Translations under genes and position numbers: made by a program
Assembly: GCA_036374835.1 (NCBI GenBank)
Contig: DASUTB010000029.1
Coordinates: forward strand, 1 to 33,906
DNA length: 33,906 bases
Source: DASUTB01 sp036374835
Lineage (GTDB): Bacteria; Actinomycetota; Actinomycetes; Jiangellales; Jiangellaceae
Reading direction: 5' to 3'
The notes under the pieces: model-generated
The model's input: only the letters and a program-made list of their open reading frames with translations
Database searches by the model: none
What the model was told of the DNA's origin: nothing
Part shown: in pieces, positions 7,578-14,726 of the stretch
Layout of the letters: each line of letters starts with the position of its first letter
Numbering within the stretch: the first letter of the stretch is position 1

Positions 7578-8108
7578 ATGGAGGACCTGACGGTCGCGGC
7601 GAAGCCGCGGAGCGATCGAGACGCTGAGTTCGAAGAGTACGTCTCGGCTAATCAGACACGGCATCTTCGGACGGCATATCTACTCAGCGGTGACCGGCAT
7701 CTTGCCGAGGACCTGGTGCAAGACGCCTACGCGAAGCTCTACCTCGCCTGGAATCGCGTTCATTCACGGGAGAGCCTGGATGCTTACGTCCGGCGGATTC
7801 TCGTGAATGAGCACACCAGCTGGCACCGCCGTGCGTGGCGGCGCCGGGAGACCGTCGTCGACGATGTCCCGGAGCGGCCGAACCCGGCCAACCCACAGCA
7901 GGAGTTCGATCTACGCGACGGGTTGTGGCCACTCGTGCGGCAACTTCCCGCTCGCCAGCGGGCGGCCGTCATTCTTCGTTACTACGAAGACCTCACCGAA
8001 CGGGAGACCGCAGAGATCCTTAAGTGCTCGATAGGAACGGTCAAGTCCCAAACCAGCAGAGCCATCGCCACATTGCGCGCTGCGTACCAGGAGGTGAGTG
8101 AGCGATGA
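7578..8108 (+). CDS. ECF RNA polymerase sigma factor (SigE family)
   Basis: The product has 176 residues. ATG 7578 follows GGAAAGGA by 7 nt; a GTG at 7524 in the same frame has no such site. The protein has only sigma regions 2 and 4. Region 2 is FEEYVSANQTRHLRTAYLLSG, then AEDLVQDAYAKLYLAWNRV. Region 4 is LRQLPARQRAAVILRYYEDL-type sequence followed by TERETAEILKCSIGTVKSQTSR, the helix-turn-helix that reads the -35 element. This matches the actinobacterial SigE-family group of ECF factors. Its stop overlaps the start of the next gene (ATGA), so the two are co-translated. The partner is a single-TM protein and is likely the anti-sigma factor. Confidence 0.94.
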   Translation: MEDLTVAAKPRSDRDAEFEEYVSANQTRHLRTAYLLSGDRHLAEDLVQDAYAKLYLAWNRVHSRESLDAYVRRILVNEHTSWHRRAWRRRETVVDDVPERPNPANPQQEFDLRDGLWPLVRQLPARQRAAVILRYYEDLTERETAEILKCSIGTVKSQTSRAIATLRAAYQEVSER

Positions 8109-9349
8109 ACGACTTCGAATCGCGTCTTCGCGACCAGCTGCGCTCCGAGGCCGCCCATGTGACCGCGAATCGGTCGCTGGCCGAGGGCGCCCGGCGGCAG
8201 GCGCAGAGGATCCGGACCCGGCGACTCGTTGGTGGTGGTGTACTGGTTGCGGCGGCCACGGGTGTCGCGATCCCGGTTGTCATGTCTCTTGGCGGCTCGC
8301 CATATGCCCTACCCGAGCCGGCGTCCACGCCGAGTCCGACGTCTGACGGGTCTCCCGATCCGCAGCCGTCGTCAAGTGCACAAGTCGTGTCACCGGACGA
8401 GCGCGGAGGGACGACCACCCTCGGCCTGGACGGCCTGTCCGCGGGCGCACCGCCGGAGATCGACTGGATCGAAGGGCAGACCCTTCATACCGCGGACGGT
8501 CGGGAGATCACCGTTCCCGACGGGGTGTTCGACCCGCTGCCGTTCGGCGATGGACTCGTGGGCATGACGTCAAGCGAGACCGGTGGGTGGGACACCGCCC
8601 TTGTCGACGCGGACGGCAATTTGACCGTCCACCGCGGGTCCAGCCCCGCGATATCCGGCGACGGAGAGATGATCACCTGGTACGACGCGGATCTTCGGCA
8701 GCTGCGGTTCGCACGGGCAGGCGGCGCAACGGCCCCGGAGCCCATTGCCGTGGATGGCGCCGTCGGCCCCGTGGGTTTCCTCGGCTCCGACTCACTGGTC
8801 GTTAACGTCGGCGATGAGAACCCGTGGCTCTCATCCGGTGTGCGGCGCTACCTCGTATCCGGTGGCGGCGACAGCGCGTTGTCCGAGTCGCTGCTCGGTG
8901 CCGTCGCCGTCTCCGAGGACGGGCAGCTTGTGTGGGGCCTGACCGAACAGCTCGACTCCGGCAGCTGCTCGGGTGTGTTCGCCGTGGACTCCGCCGATCC
9001 GCTGTGGACGACGTGCGACTACAGGTTCCATCAGTTCAGCCCGGACGGCCGGTACTTGCTCGGCACGGACATCGACTCCGACGGTGCCGGCGATGTGATA
9101 GCGGTCGTCGTCGACGCCCGCACCGGCGAGCTGGTACATCGGTTCGAAGCGCCGCAGCCGGGCTACATCGGTCGCACGGCTTTCGAAGGCGACGATCGTG
9201 TGCTCCTTGTCTACACGACGTCGTACGTCGAGGGCGAGGGCGAGACCGCGATCATCCGGTGTTCGCTGGATGGATCGTGTGAGACGGCAACCGAGGTGCG
9301 GCCGGCCGAGCTCGGCACGCTGGTGTACGGCCTGAGCCCGCATCCGTAG
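8105..9349 (+). CDS. Single-TM protein with extracytoplasmic beta-propeller-like domain, putative anti-sigma factor
   Basis: The product has 414 residues and its ATG overlaps the sigma-factor stop. Residues 1-40 are charged and helical (NDFESRLRDQLRSEAAHV, ending RRQAQRIRTRR). Residues about 41-62 (LVGGGVLVAAATGVAIPVVMSL) form one membrane helix. A Pro/Ser/Thr-rich linker follows. The outer domain of about 320 residues is rich in short strands with D-G-x-x turns (VDADGNLTVHRG, SEDGQLVWGL, FSPDGRYLLGTDIDSDG), suggesting a beta-propeller. The topology (short cytoplasmic helix, one TM, large outer sensor) is what an anti-sigma factor linked to an ECF sigma would have. No zinc anti-sigma motif (HxxxCxxC) is present, so the sigma-binding role is inferred only from coupling and topology. 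Confidence 0.8.
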   Translation: MNDFESRLRDQLRSEAAHVTANRSLAEGARRQAQRIRTRRLVGGGVLVAAATGVAIPVVMSLGGSPYALPEPASTPSPTSDGSPDPQPSSSAQVVSPDERGGTTTLGLDGLSAGAPPEIDWIEGQTLHTADGREITVPDGVFDPLPFGDGLVGMTSSETGGWDTALVDADGNLTVHRGSSPAISGDGEMITWYDADLRQLRFARAGGATAPEPIAVDGAVGPVGFLGSDSLVVNVGDENPWLSSGVRRYLVSGGGDSALSESLLGAVAVSEDGQLVWGLTEQLDSGSCSGVFAVDSADPLWTTCDYRFHQFSPDGRYLLGTDIDSDGAGDVIAVVVDARTGELVHRFEAPQPGYIGRTAFEGDDRVLLVYTTSYVEGEGETAIIRCSLDGSCETATEVRPAELGTLVYGLSPHP

Positions 9350-9385
9350 CGGTGCCCAGGGCTGTCGAGACGAGCAGCGCCGGGA

Positions 9386-9790
9386 TCAGGCCGTGGCGGC
9401 GGCGATGAGTGCGAGCACGAGTGTCGTCGCGGCGAACAGTCCGTGGCCGAGTACCACGACGACCGGGAACTGCCGCTCCACCGTGGCCGCAGAGTGCGTA
9501 CCTCGGACCTGTGGCACCCAGCGCGCGAACATCGTGAAACCCAATACGGCCACCACGACGAGCACGGCGACGGCGGCCCAGGCGAGTCCGACGGTGTCGA
9601 CGGCCAGATACGCGATCCACAGCACAAGTCCAGCGACGGCGAGCAGGAAGTGGCCGAACACAAGTCCGGGGTTGAGGTGGCTGGACGTGCCGCCGTCCCG
9701 CCGGTGCCCGCCCTTGGCGACCCATGTCCCTAGCAGGATGAAGCCTCCGACAGCGGTGATCAAGTAGGTGATGAGAGCAGCGATAGCCAT
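9386..9790 (-). CDS. Four-TM membrane protein with intramembrane histidines
   Basis: The product has 134 residues. I chose the ATG at 9790 because AGAGGAA precedes it; the frame extends further upstream but with Arg-rich sequence that reads like an untranslated spacer. Four hydrophobic segments are evident: ALITYLITAVGGFILLGTWV, LVFGHFLLAVAGLVLWIAYL, AWAAVAVLVVVAVLGFTMFA and FPVVVVLGHGLFAATTLVLAL. Helices 2 and 4 each contain a Gly-His pair in the membrane, a spacing that could ligate a b-type haem. It lies 23 bp downstream of the DUF2231 gene on the same strand and is probably in its operon. I do not recognise the family. The haem idea is inference from two histidines only. Confidence 0.78.
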   Translation of the reverse strand: MAIAALITYLITAVGGFILLGTWVAKGGHRRDGGTSSHLNPGLVFGHFLLAVAGLVLWIAYLAVDTVGLAWAAVAVLVVVAVLGFTMFARWVPQVRGTHSAATVERQFPVVVVLGHGLFAATTLVLALIAAATA

Positions 9791-9813
9791 TCTGGTTGTT
9801 CCTCTCTTTGTTG

Positions 9814-10320
9814 TCAGTGACGGGTGCCGCCGGCCTGAGTTGCCTCGTCCACGACGCGGACACCGAACCGGTAGGTGAGCCTGCCGCCGAGCCATCCGGA
9901 TATGCCCAGCAGCGCGAGGCAGGCGCCCGAGAGTGCGATCAGCCAAACCGGGGTCCCGTCACCGCCGTCGATCCGGTCGCCGCGCAGCACGAACGCGACG
10001 GCGAAGAGGACCACCACGGCCAGGTTGATCGTCATGTGCACCAGCGCGGTCTTGAACGCTCGGGTGCCGGTCGGGATCGCGAGCAGGTCGAGGAAGCCGA
10101 ACATCGCCGCGCCGAGCGCACCGATCACGCCGATTCCGATCAGCCAGTAGGCGCCACGGGTGAACGCCGCGGGATCGTCGCTGAGCCGGGACACGATGTC
10201 GAAGACGAATGCCGAGACCCACGCCCCGATCGGGACCGTGACCAGGATCGGGTGGAACGGATGCCCGTACGGCCCGGCCAGCACGGTAACCGGGCGTTTG
10301 CCGTCGACGGGATGACTCAC
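9814..10320 (-). CDS. DUF2231 membrane protein
   Basis: The product has 168 residues from the GTG at 10320, which has AGGTGA 5 nt upstream. A GTG at 10329 in the same frame would add three residues and has no proper ribosome site. The N-terminal GHPFHPILVTVPIGAWVSAF is the DUF2231 signature, with its paired histidines at the membrane edge. Four hydrophobic segments follow: VTVPIGAWVSAFVFDIV, GAYWLIGIGVIGALGAAMFGFLDL (split here by position), ALVHMTINLAVVVLFAVAFVL and VWLIALSGACLALLGISGWLGG. Another His (ALVHMTIN) starts the third. DUF2231 proteins have no settled function. The gene heads a two-gene operon divergent from a COG2345-type regulator, and the inverted repeats in the shared promoter region suggest direct control by that regulator. 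Confidence 0.88.
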   Translation of the reverse strand: MSHPVDGKRPVTVLAGPYGHPFHPILVTVPIGAWVSAFVFDIVSRLSDDPAAFTRGAYWLIGIGVIGALGAAMFGFLDLLAIPTGTRAFKTALVHMTINLAVVVLFAVAFVLRGDRIDGGDGTPVWLIALSGACLALLGISGWLGGRLTYRFGVRVVDEATQAGGTRH

Positions 10321-10331
10321 CTGGCTCACCT

Positions 10332-10355
10332 TTTCACTAAAATTCGCTAGTGAAA
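10332..10355. promoter_or_regulatory. Inverted-repeat operator 1 (TTTCACTA-N8-TAGTGAAA)
   Basis: TTTCACTA (10332-10339) and TAGTGAAA (10348-10355) form a perfect 8-bp inverted repeat with an 8-bp centre. It lies 12 bp upstream of the DUF2231 start. The CACTA/TAGTG core is repeated at 10390-10403. Confidence 0.7.
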
Positions 10356-10389
10356 CTCTTTGTGATGGGCCACCATAGCTGGAACATGC

Positions 10390-10403
10390 CACTATGACTA
10401 GTG
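10390..10403. promoter_or_regulatory. Inverted-repeat operator 2 (CACTA-TGAC-TAGTG)
   Basis: CACTA and TAGTG form perfect 5-bp arms around TGAC. The arms match the core of the repeat at 10332-10355. The site lies just upstream of a likely -10 (TATCTT, 10415-10420) of the regulator gene, so it is well placed for autoregulation. Confidence 0.6.
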
Positions 10404-10426
10404 TCTATTGGTGATATCTTCTGGAT

Positions 10427-11113
10427 GTGCGCCACGATGACGTCAGCGCGGTGGCTGTTCTCGAAGACCAGCAGCGCGCTCGCCTCTACGCCTTCGTTCG
10501 CGGAGCGTCCGGACCGGTGACGCGTGAGGAGGCGGCCACCGCCTGCGCGATCTCGCGGAAACTTGCGGCGTTCCATCTCGACCGGCTCGTCGATGCCGGG
10601 TTGCTGGACGCGACCTACGAACGTCCCGCCAACACGGGTGCGCAGGTAGGGCGGACGCCCAAGCGGTATTCACCGGCCGATGTCGAGGTGGCCGTCACCA
10701 TTCCGGACCGGCACTATGAACTGGTCGGCGAGATCCTGCTGGATGCGGTCACGAGCGCCGGGCCGGCCGAGAGCGTGAGCGAGGCGATCGGCCGGGTGAG
10801 CCGCGAACGCGGCCGGCAGGTTGGTGTGCAGACCCGTGCCGAGCGCACGCTGGGTCGGATCGGGCCCGAACGGGGTCTTGCCATCGTCGCCGAGCTGCTG
10901 TCACGGCACGGCTTCGAACCGGCGGCGACATCGCATGGGCTTATCCAACGCAACTGCCCCTTCCATCGGTTCGCCAGGCAGCACCCCGCCCTCGTCTGCG
11001 GAATGAACCGAGACTTCGTGGACGGAATCTTGGAGGGGCTCGGCGCTCGTCGCCTGGGTGCAACGCTCGACCCTGCCGATGGACGCTGCTGTGTGACCGT
11101 CACGGCGGAGTGA
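10427..11113 (+). CDS. COG2345/SufR-like HTH regulator with C-terminal cysteines
   Basis: The product has 228 residues. The N-terminal winged helix (LYAFVRGASGPVTREEAATACAISRKLAAFHLDRLVDAGLLD is split here: VTREEAATACAISRKL, then AFHLDRLVDAGLL) is of the ArsR/DeoR type found in SufR proteins, followed by the wing GRTPKRYS. The C-terminal part has RNCPFHRFARQHPALVCGMN and GRCCVTV, giving Cys177, Cys191 and Cys221/222. SufR-family members bind a 2Fe-2S or 4Fe-4S cluster through cysteines in this region and respond to iron, oxidants or NO. No suf genes are nearby, so it probably controls the divergent DUF2231 operon. The GTG start lies 6 nt after TATCTT, which fits a leaderless transcript; no Shine-Dalgarno is seen. 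Iron-sulfur binding is inferred from residue pattern. Confidence 0.88.
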   Translation: MRHDDVSAVAVLEDQQRARLYAFVRGASGPVTREEAATACAISRKLAAFHLDRLVDAGLLDATYERPANTGAQVGRTPKRYSPADVEVAVTIPDRHYELVGEILLDAVTSAGPAESVSEAIGRVSRERGRQVGVQTRAERTLGRIGPERGLAIVAELLSRHGFEPAATSHGLIQRNCPFHRFARQHPALVCGMNRDFVDGILEGLGARRLGATLDPADGRCCVTVTAE

Positions 11114-11220
11114 CCGCTCCGGGTCAGCGTTCGGCTGTGGCGTGTTCAGCACGACCGGTTCGAATCGAGGCGCGGGTGCGCGTCCGTCACCACGTTCTGC
11201 CGGAGCGCCGGCTGAGCGCG

Positions 11221-11330
11221 TTTCCCCGATCGAGGCGTCGTTGGTTGCGGGCATTCCCCGATGGCCGCAGGGCGCTGGCGTGCGCATATTGGCGGCGTAG
11301 AACACAGATGTACTGGAGGAGATGATCTCG
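11221..11330 (+). promoter_or_regulatory. Conserved leader of DUF7455 gene, copy 1
   Basis: About 110 bp upstream of the first DUF7455 gene align with the region upstream of the second copy (21202-21307). Shared blocks include GGGCATTCCCCGATG (here 11249-11263), CCGCAG-x-GCGCTG, and GAGATGATCTC (11319-11329), a near-perfect palindrome between the ribosome site and the start codon. Conservation outside the coding part points to shared regulation or a recent duplication. Confidence 0.65.
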
Positions 11331-11534
11331 ATGAACTCGACCACTGCCTCGCGCCGCCGGCGGCTCACAGCGGTTGATCGTTGCGACAGATGCGGCGCTC
11401 GGGGATACGTGCTGGCTGTGTTCACCGTTGGCGAGCTGGTGTTCTGCGGCCACCACGGCCGGCAGTTCTCAACCACGTTGGCCGACGCCGCGCTGGTGGT
11501 GCACGACGAGTCCCATCGGATCCTGGCGGCCTGA
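11331..11534 (+). CDS. DUF7455 small zinc-ribbon-like protein, copy 1
   Basis: The product has 67 residues. I chose ATG 11331, which is 11 nt after GGAGG; an ATG at 11322 in the same frame is only 2 nt from it. The signature LTAVDRCDRCGARGYVLAV, then LVFCGHHGRQF, has four potential zinc ligands (CDRC and CGHH), followed by ALVVHDESHRIL. This is the pattern of DUF7455, a small protein common in actinobacteria and of unknown function, often a single gene near sigma-factor or gyrase genes. Here a paralogue with 70-80% identity by eye sits 10 kb away at 21308-21514. A role in nucleic-acid or protein binding is a guess from the zinc ribbon. Confidence 0.85.
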   Translation: MNSTTASRRRRLTAVDRCDRCGARGYVLAVFTVGELVFCGHHGRQFSTTLADAALVVHDESHRILAA

Positions 11535-11569
11535 CAAGACGAGCATGATCCTGGCCTGGACGGCCGCGT

Positions 11570-12046
11570 TCACACTGGGGCTTCGGGGTTGTTCACCTCG
11601 TCAAGAGCCTGTTCAAGCAACTGCTGCAAGTGCTGGAGTTGACCGACGAGCTCATTGACGTCGACGCCCTGGGACTGCATGACGGTGTGGAGATGGCTCA
11701 CGGTCTTGGTGAAGATCACGGCAGCATCCAGGATCCACTCCCGGCAGGCGTCGGTCAGGCTGAGCAGGTGGCTGCGTCCGTCGGCCGGGTTGGGTTCCTT
11801 GATGATGTGCCCCCGCGCCTCGAACCGCTTCACGTATCCCGCCACGGTCGTCAGCGGCATGCCGGTGCCGTCGGCCAGTTGAGTCAGCGTCATCGGGCCA
11901 TGAAGCAGATAGCTGTAGACCGCGTAGTCGTCACCTCGCAGGCCGGTCGGCTCCAGGGCCTGCGAGACGAGCCTTGCGTTCAGTTGGTTGGTCCGAAAGA
12001 TCTGGAACAGCAGACTGACCCGAGCCCTGTCGTGTGCGCCCGTCAT
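11570..12046 (-). CDS. MarR-family transcriptional regulator
   Basis: The product has 158 residues. The winged-helix core is clear: RGDDYAVYSYLLHGPMTLTQ, then LADGTGMPLTTVAGYVKRFEARGHIIKEPNPADGRSHLLSLTD (about residues 35-95; written here as separate helices), with the DGR wing turn typical of MarR. Long N- and C-terminal helices serve dimerisation. MarR proteins usually bind as dimers to an inverted repeat in their own promoter and release it on binding a small ligand. Such a repeat lies at 12054-12071, upstream. TAGTAT on the minus strand (12058-12053) is a plausible -10, with its end 7 nt from the ATG, so the transcript may be leaderless. It is divergent from a beta-propeller lipoprotein gene, a probable target. 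Confidence 0.92.
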   Translation of the reverse strand: MTGAHDRARVSLLFQIFRTNQLNARLVSQALEPTGLRGDDYAVYSYLLHGPMTLTQLADGTGMPLTTVAGYVKRFEARGHIIKEPNPADGRSHLLSLTDACREWILDAAVIFTKTVSHLHTVMQSQGVDVNELVGQLQHLQQLLEQALDEVNNPEAPV

Positions 12047-12053
12047 TGAAAAA

Positions 12054-12071
12054 TACTACTAGGTCGTAGTA
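12054..12071. promoter_or_regulatory. MarR-type operator (TACTAC-N6-GTAGTA)
   Basis: TACTAC (12054-12059) and GTAGTA (12066-12071) are perfect inverted arms around TAGGTC. The site fills the 36-bp gap between the divergent MarR and lipoprotein genes and overlaps the likely -10 of marR. Both genes are likely repressed from it. Confidence 0.75.
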
Positions 12072-12082
12072 GTTTGGCGCGC

Positions 12083-13102
12083 ATGTTCCCGCGTTGGCAT
12101 TCCACAGGCTTCGCCTCCGTCCTTGCACTTGCTTACATTCTGACCGCGTGCGGAACGGACGCGACACCCACCGGTACGCCGGCGGAAACGATGTCTTCGG
12201 CGCCCGAGCCGACGCCGGACCCAACGACGTCCCAGCCAAGTCCACTCGACGAGTTGATCGCCAACGGTTACCCGGTTTCCGACGAGTACGTCGTCGAGAC
12301 CGTCGTCCGTGACCTTGACGCGGGTACCGGCGGGCTCGCCATCGATGACGACGGGTACTTCTACCAGGCCGACTTCGGCTACCCCGGGCATCCGGGCCGG
12401 TCGGTCTATCGCGTGAGCCCGGACGGGGGACAAGTGGAGGAGTTCGCGAGCTCGGAGGAGATGGACGCCCTCACCATGACGGTGTTCGGTCCCGACGGGA
12501 CGCTCTACCAGAGCAGCTACCGCACTGACAAGGTCTTCGCCATTGACGACGACGGCAATCCCGAAGTGGTGGCCGACGGAATCCTTGGCCCGACCGGCAT
12601 CGTCGTACTCGAGGATGGCACATTGCTGGTCGAGGCGTACGACGGCAGTGTCATGCACGAGGTCAGCCCGGACGGCACGGTCTCCGAGTGGACGAGAAGT
12701 AGTGAGTTTCGCGGTGTCAACGGACTGACGATGGGACCCGACGGCACGCTTTACGCGGCGAACCATCGCGAGGGCGGACTGCTCGCGATCGACGAGGCCG
12801 GTGAGGTGACAAGATTGCACACCTTCCCGGCCCCGACGTCGCACGTCGTGTACCACGACGGTGCTTTGTTCGTGACGAGCCGGGGTTCGTTCGTCGTCTT
12901 CCGCTACGACCTCGAGACCGAGGACATCGAGATCGTCGCCGGCAACGGTGAGCCCGGGTTCAGTGACGGGCGTGGTACGGAGGCTTCGTTCGGCAGCCCG
13001 AACGCGATCACGGTGGGGCCGGACGGTGAGCTGTACTTCAACCACGCTGACGGCGAGGGCGTCATGACGGTTCACATCCGACGGCTCGCACACAGGCCGT
13101 AG
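12083..13102 (+). CDS. Secreted lipoprotein with NHL/SMP-30-like beta-propeller
   Basis: The product has 339 residues. An ATG at 12083 gives a lipoprotein signal peptide: basic start, hydrophobic SVLALAYILTAC with lipobox LTAC and Cys near residue 24. A Thr/Pro-rich linker (residues about 27-60) follows. The rest repeats a beta-propeller blade pattern with D-G-T-L-Y/L turns: FGPDGTLYQSSYRTDKVFAI, VLEDGTLLVEAYDG, MGPDGTLYAANH, VGPDGELYFNHADGEG. The last blade GNGEPGFSDGRG is typical of NHL repeats. Relatives include gluconolactonase/SMP-30 and virginiamycin-B-lyase-like proteins, but no catalytic metal residues could be assigned. It is divergent from the MarR gene and shares its operator. No Shine-Dalgarno is visible, so the short leader or leaderless start is unusual. 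It could sense or bind an extracellular ligand. Confidence 0.85.
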   Translation: MFPRWHSTGFASVLALAYILTACGTDATPTGTPAETMSSAPEPTPDPTTSQPSPLDELIANGYPVSDEYVVETVVRDLDAGTGGLAIDDDGYFYQADFGYPGHPGRSVYRVSPDGGQVEEFASSEEMDALTMTVFGPDGTLYQSSYRTDKVFAIDDDGNPEVVADGILGPTGIVVLEDGTLLVEAYDGSVMHEVSPDGTVSEWTRSSEFRGVNGLTMGPDGTLYAANHREGGLLAIDEAGEVTRLHTFPAPTSHVVYHDGALFVTSRGSFVVFRYDLETEDIEIVAGNGEPGFSDGRGTEASFGSPNAITVGPDGELYFNHADGEGVMTVHIRRLAHRP

Positions 13103-13202
13103 GGAAAGGGGCGGTCGTACGTAAAGGTGTATGCGGCCGACGCCATGATGCACTGCGGGTCCCTTCGAACCACTCAGCGAATACCGGCTCCAGGCCCAAG
13201 CC

Positions 13203-13216
13203 GTGACCTAAGTCCC
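13203..13216. promoter_or_regulatory. DosR/DevR-like 14-bp box (weak)
   Basis: GTGACCTAAGTCCC matches 12 of 14 positions of the dormancy-regulator box GGGACTwwAGTCCC. It lies 100 bp upstream of the sugar-binding-protein gene. No DosR-type regulator is in the window and one such match can arise by chance in GC-rich DNA. The same gap (13103-13316) also holds the palindrome GGTCGCGACC (13263-13272); I see no gene in it. Confidence 0.25.
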
Positions 13217-13316
13217 TTTGCCAGGGGCGTGCTCGGGGGGTAGGACTGCATTAGATGGGGACGGTCGCGACCCTGCGACTGTCGATCACAACTGAGAACT
13301 GACGAAGGTGGCAACG

Positions 13317-14645
13317 ATGACAACGATGTCGTGGAGACAACGAAATCGAGGAGCGATCGCGCCGGTCGCGCTGGCCGCGGCTGCGTCGCTGGTGTTGGCG
13401 GCGTGTGGTGGTGACGACGACGGCGGTGACGGGGAGGCTGCCGAGGAACTGCCGACAGGGGAGGCCAGCGGCGAGTTCGAGTTCTTCTCGTGGTGGACCG
13501 GCGGCGGCGACTCTGAGGGCAAGGAGGCGCTGCTCGAGCTGTACCAGGATCAGTATCCGGACGTCGAGGTCGTCGACGCCGCGGTCGCTGGTGGGGCCGG
13601 CACGAACGCGCAGGCCGTGCTGGCGTCCCGGCTCGGTTCAGGAGAGCCGCCGGACTCGTATCAGCGGCACGCGGGCGCCGAGTTGCTGTCGGACATTCAG
13701 GACGAATTCGTCGAGGACATCTCCTGGCTCTTCGAGGAGGAGGGCTGGATGGAGGTGTATCCCGAGGCGCTCCTCGATCAGATCACCGTGGACGGTGGGA
13801 TCTACTCCGTGCCGGTCAACATCCACCGGTCGAATCTGATTTGGTGGAACCCGGCCGTGCTCCAAGAGGCGGGTATCGACGGCCCGCCCGGAAGTTGGGA
13901 TGAGTTCCTGACCCAGGCCGAGGCGCTGGAGGGAGCCGGCAAGACGGCGTTGACCGTCGGTCCGCTGTGGACCCAGCAGCATCTGCTGGAGAACGTGTTG
14001 CTCGGCGAGCTCGGACCGGACGTCTACGCGGGGCTATGGACCGGTGAAACCGACTGGGAGTCGCAGGAGGTCATTGCCGCGCTCGACATGTTCACCCAGG
14101 TGCTCGAGCACTCCAACATCGGCCAGGCGGCTGCGGACTGGCAGCCGGCCATCGACCCGATCGTCGACGGCGACGCCGCCTACAACGTGATGGGCGACTG
14201 GGCGTGGGCTTACTTCGAGACGGTGCAGGGCCTGGCATTCGAGGACGGTTACAACGTCACCGCGTCGCCGGGTACCGAGGGTATGTTCAACTGGCTGTCC
14301 GACAGCTTCACCTTGCCGATCGACGCGCCGAATCGTGACAACGCGATCAGGTGGCTGCAGCTGGCCGGCTCTCAGGAGGGGCAGGACACCTTCAACCCGG
14401 TGAAGGGCTCGATCCCCGCACGTACCGATGGAGACGCATCGCTCTACACGGGATACTTCGAGATGCCGCTGGAGGACTGGACGAGCGACGACGTCGCGAA
14501 GGTCGGTTCGCTCGCGCACGGCACCGTGGCCGACAGCGCATGGAAGGGCGAGATTGACTCCGCGCTGCAGGAATTCGTCGGCAGCGGCGATTCCGCGGCG
14601 TTCGCGGCTGCCGTCGCGCAGTCGTACGAGGACACCAGGGAGTAG
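13317..14645 (+). CDS. Sugar ABC transporter substrate-binding lipoprotein (CUT1, glucose/mannose-like)
   Basis: The product has 442 residues, the size of family 1 extracellular solute-binding proteins. I chose ATG 13317, which has GAAGGTGG upstream; a GTG at 13308 overlaps this site. The lipobox LVLAAC (Cys near residue 26) anchors it outside the cell membrane. The first strand FEFFSWWTGGGDSEGKEAL and the block AVAGGAGTNAQAVLASRLGS resemble the Thermus and Pseudomonas glucose-binding proteins (GtsA type), in which WWTSGGE and VAGGGGDNAM occupy the same places. The later VPVNIHRSNLIWWNPAVL and FNPVKGSIPARTD also fit. It feeds the two permeases and ATPase that follow in order. A stem-loop lies between it and the first permease gene, as is common when the binding protein is made in excess. 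Confidence 0.93.
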   Translation: MTTMSWRQRNRGAIAPVALAAAASLVLAACGGDDDGGDGEAAEELPTGEASGEFEFFSWWTGGGDSEGKEALLELYQDQYPDVEVVDAAVAGGAGTNAQAVLASRLGSGEPPDSYQRHAGAELLSDIQDEFVEDISWLFEEEGWMEVYPEALLDQITVDGGIYSVPVNIHRSNLIWWNPAVLQEAGIDGPPGSWDEFLTQAEALEGAGKTALTVGPLWTQQHLLENVLLGELGPDVYAGLWTGETDWESQEVIAALDMFTQVLEHSNIGQAAADWQPAIDPIVDGDAAYNVMGDWAWAYFETVQGLAFEDGYNVTASPGTEGMFNWLSDSFTLPIDAPNRDNAIRWLQLAGSQEGQDTFNPVKGSIPARTDGDASLYTGYFEMPLEDWTSDDVAKVGSLAHGTVADSAWKGEIDSALQEFVGSGDSAAFAAAVAQSYEDTRE

Positions 14646-14660
14646 AACACTCGGCGCTCA

Positions 14661-14697
14661 GGTCCCTCCCCGCTGCGATAGCCGGCGGGGAGGGACC
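14661..14697 (+). terminator. Intercistronic stem-loop after the binding-protein gene
   Basis: GGTCCCTCCCCGC (14661-14673) and GCGGGGAGGGACC (14685-14697) are perfectly complementary 13-bp arms with an 11-nt loop. There is no T tract. In sugar ABC operons such structures act as partial terminators or protect the upstream mRNA, raising binding-protein levels relative to the permeases. The 82-bp gap between the genes contains nothing else but the next ribosome site. Confidence 0.75.
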
Positions 14698-14726
14698 ATA
14701 CTGGTTCCGCGCGGAGGAGGTGACCG

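Noticed and set aside
12059..13153. 364-codon open frame opposite the beta-propeller lipoprotein
   Set aside because: No domain and it would obliterate the lipoprotein gene, which has a signal peptide, lipobox and repeats.
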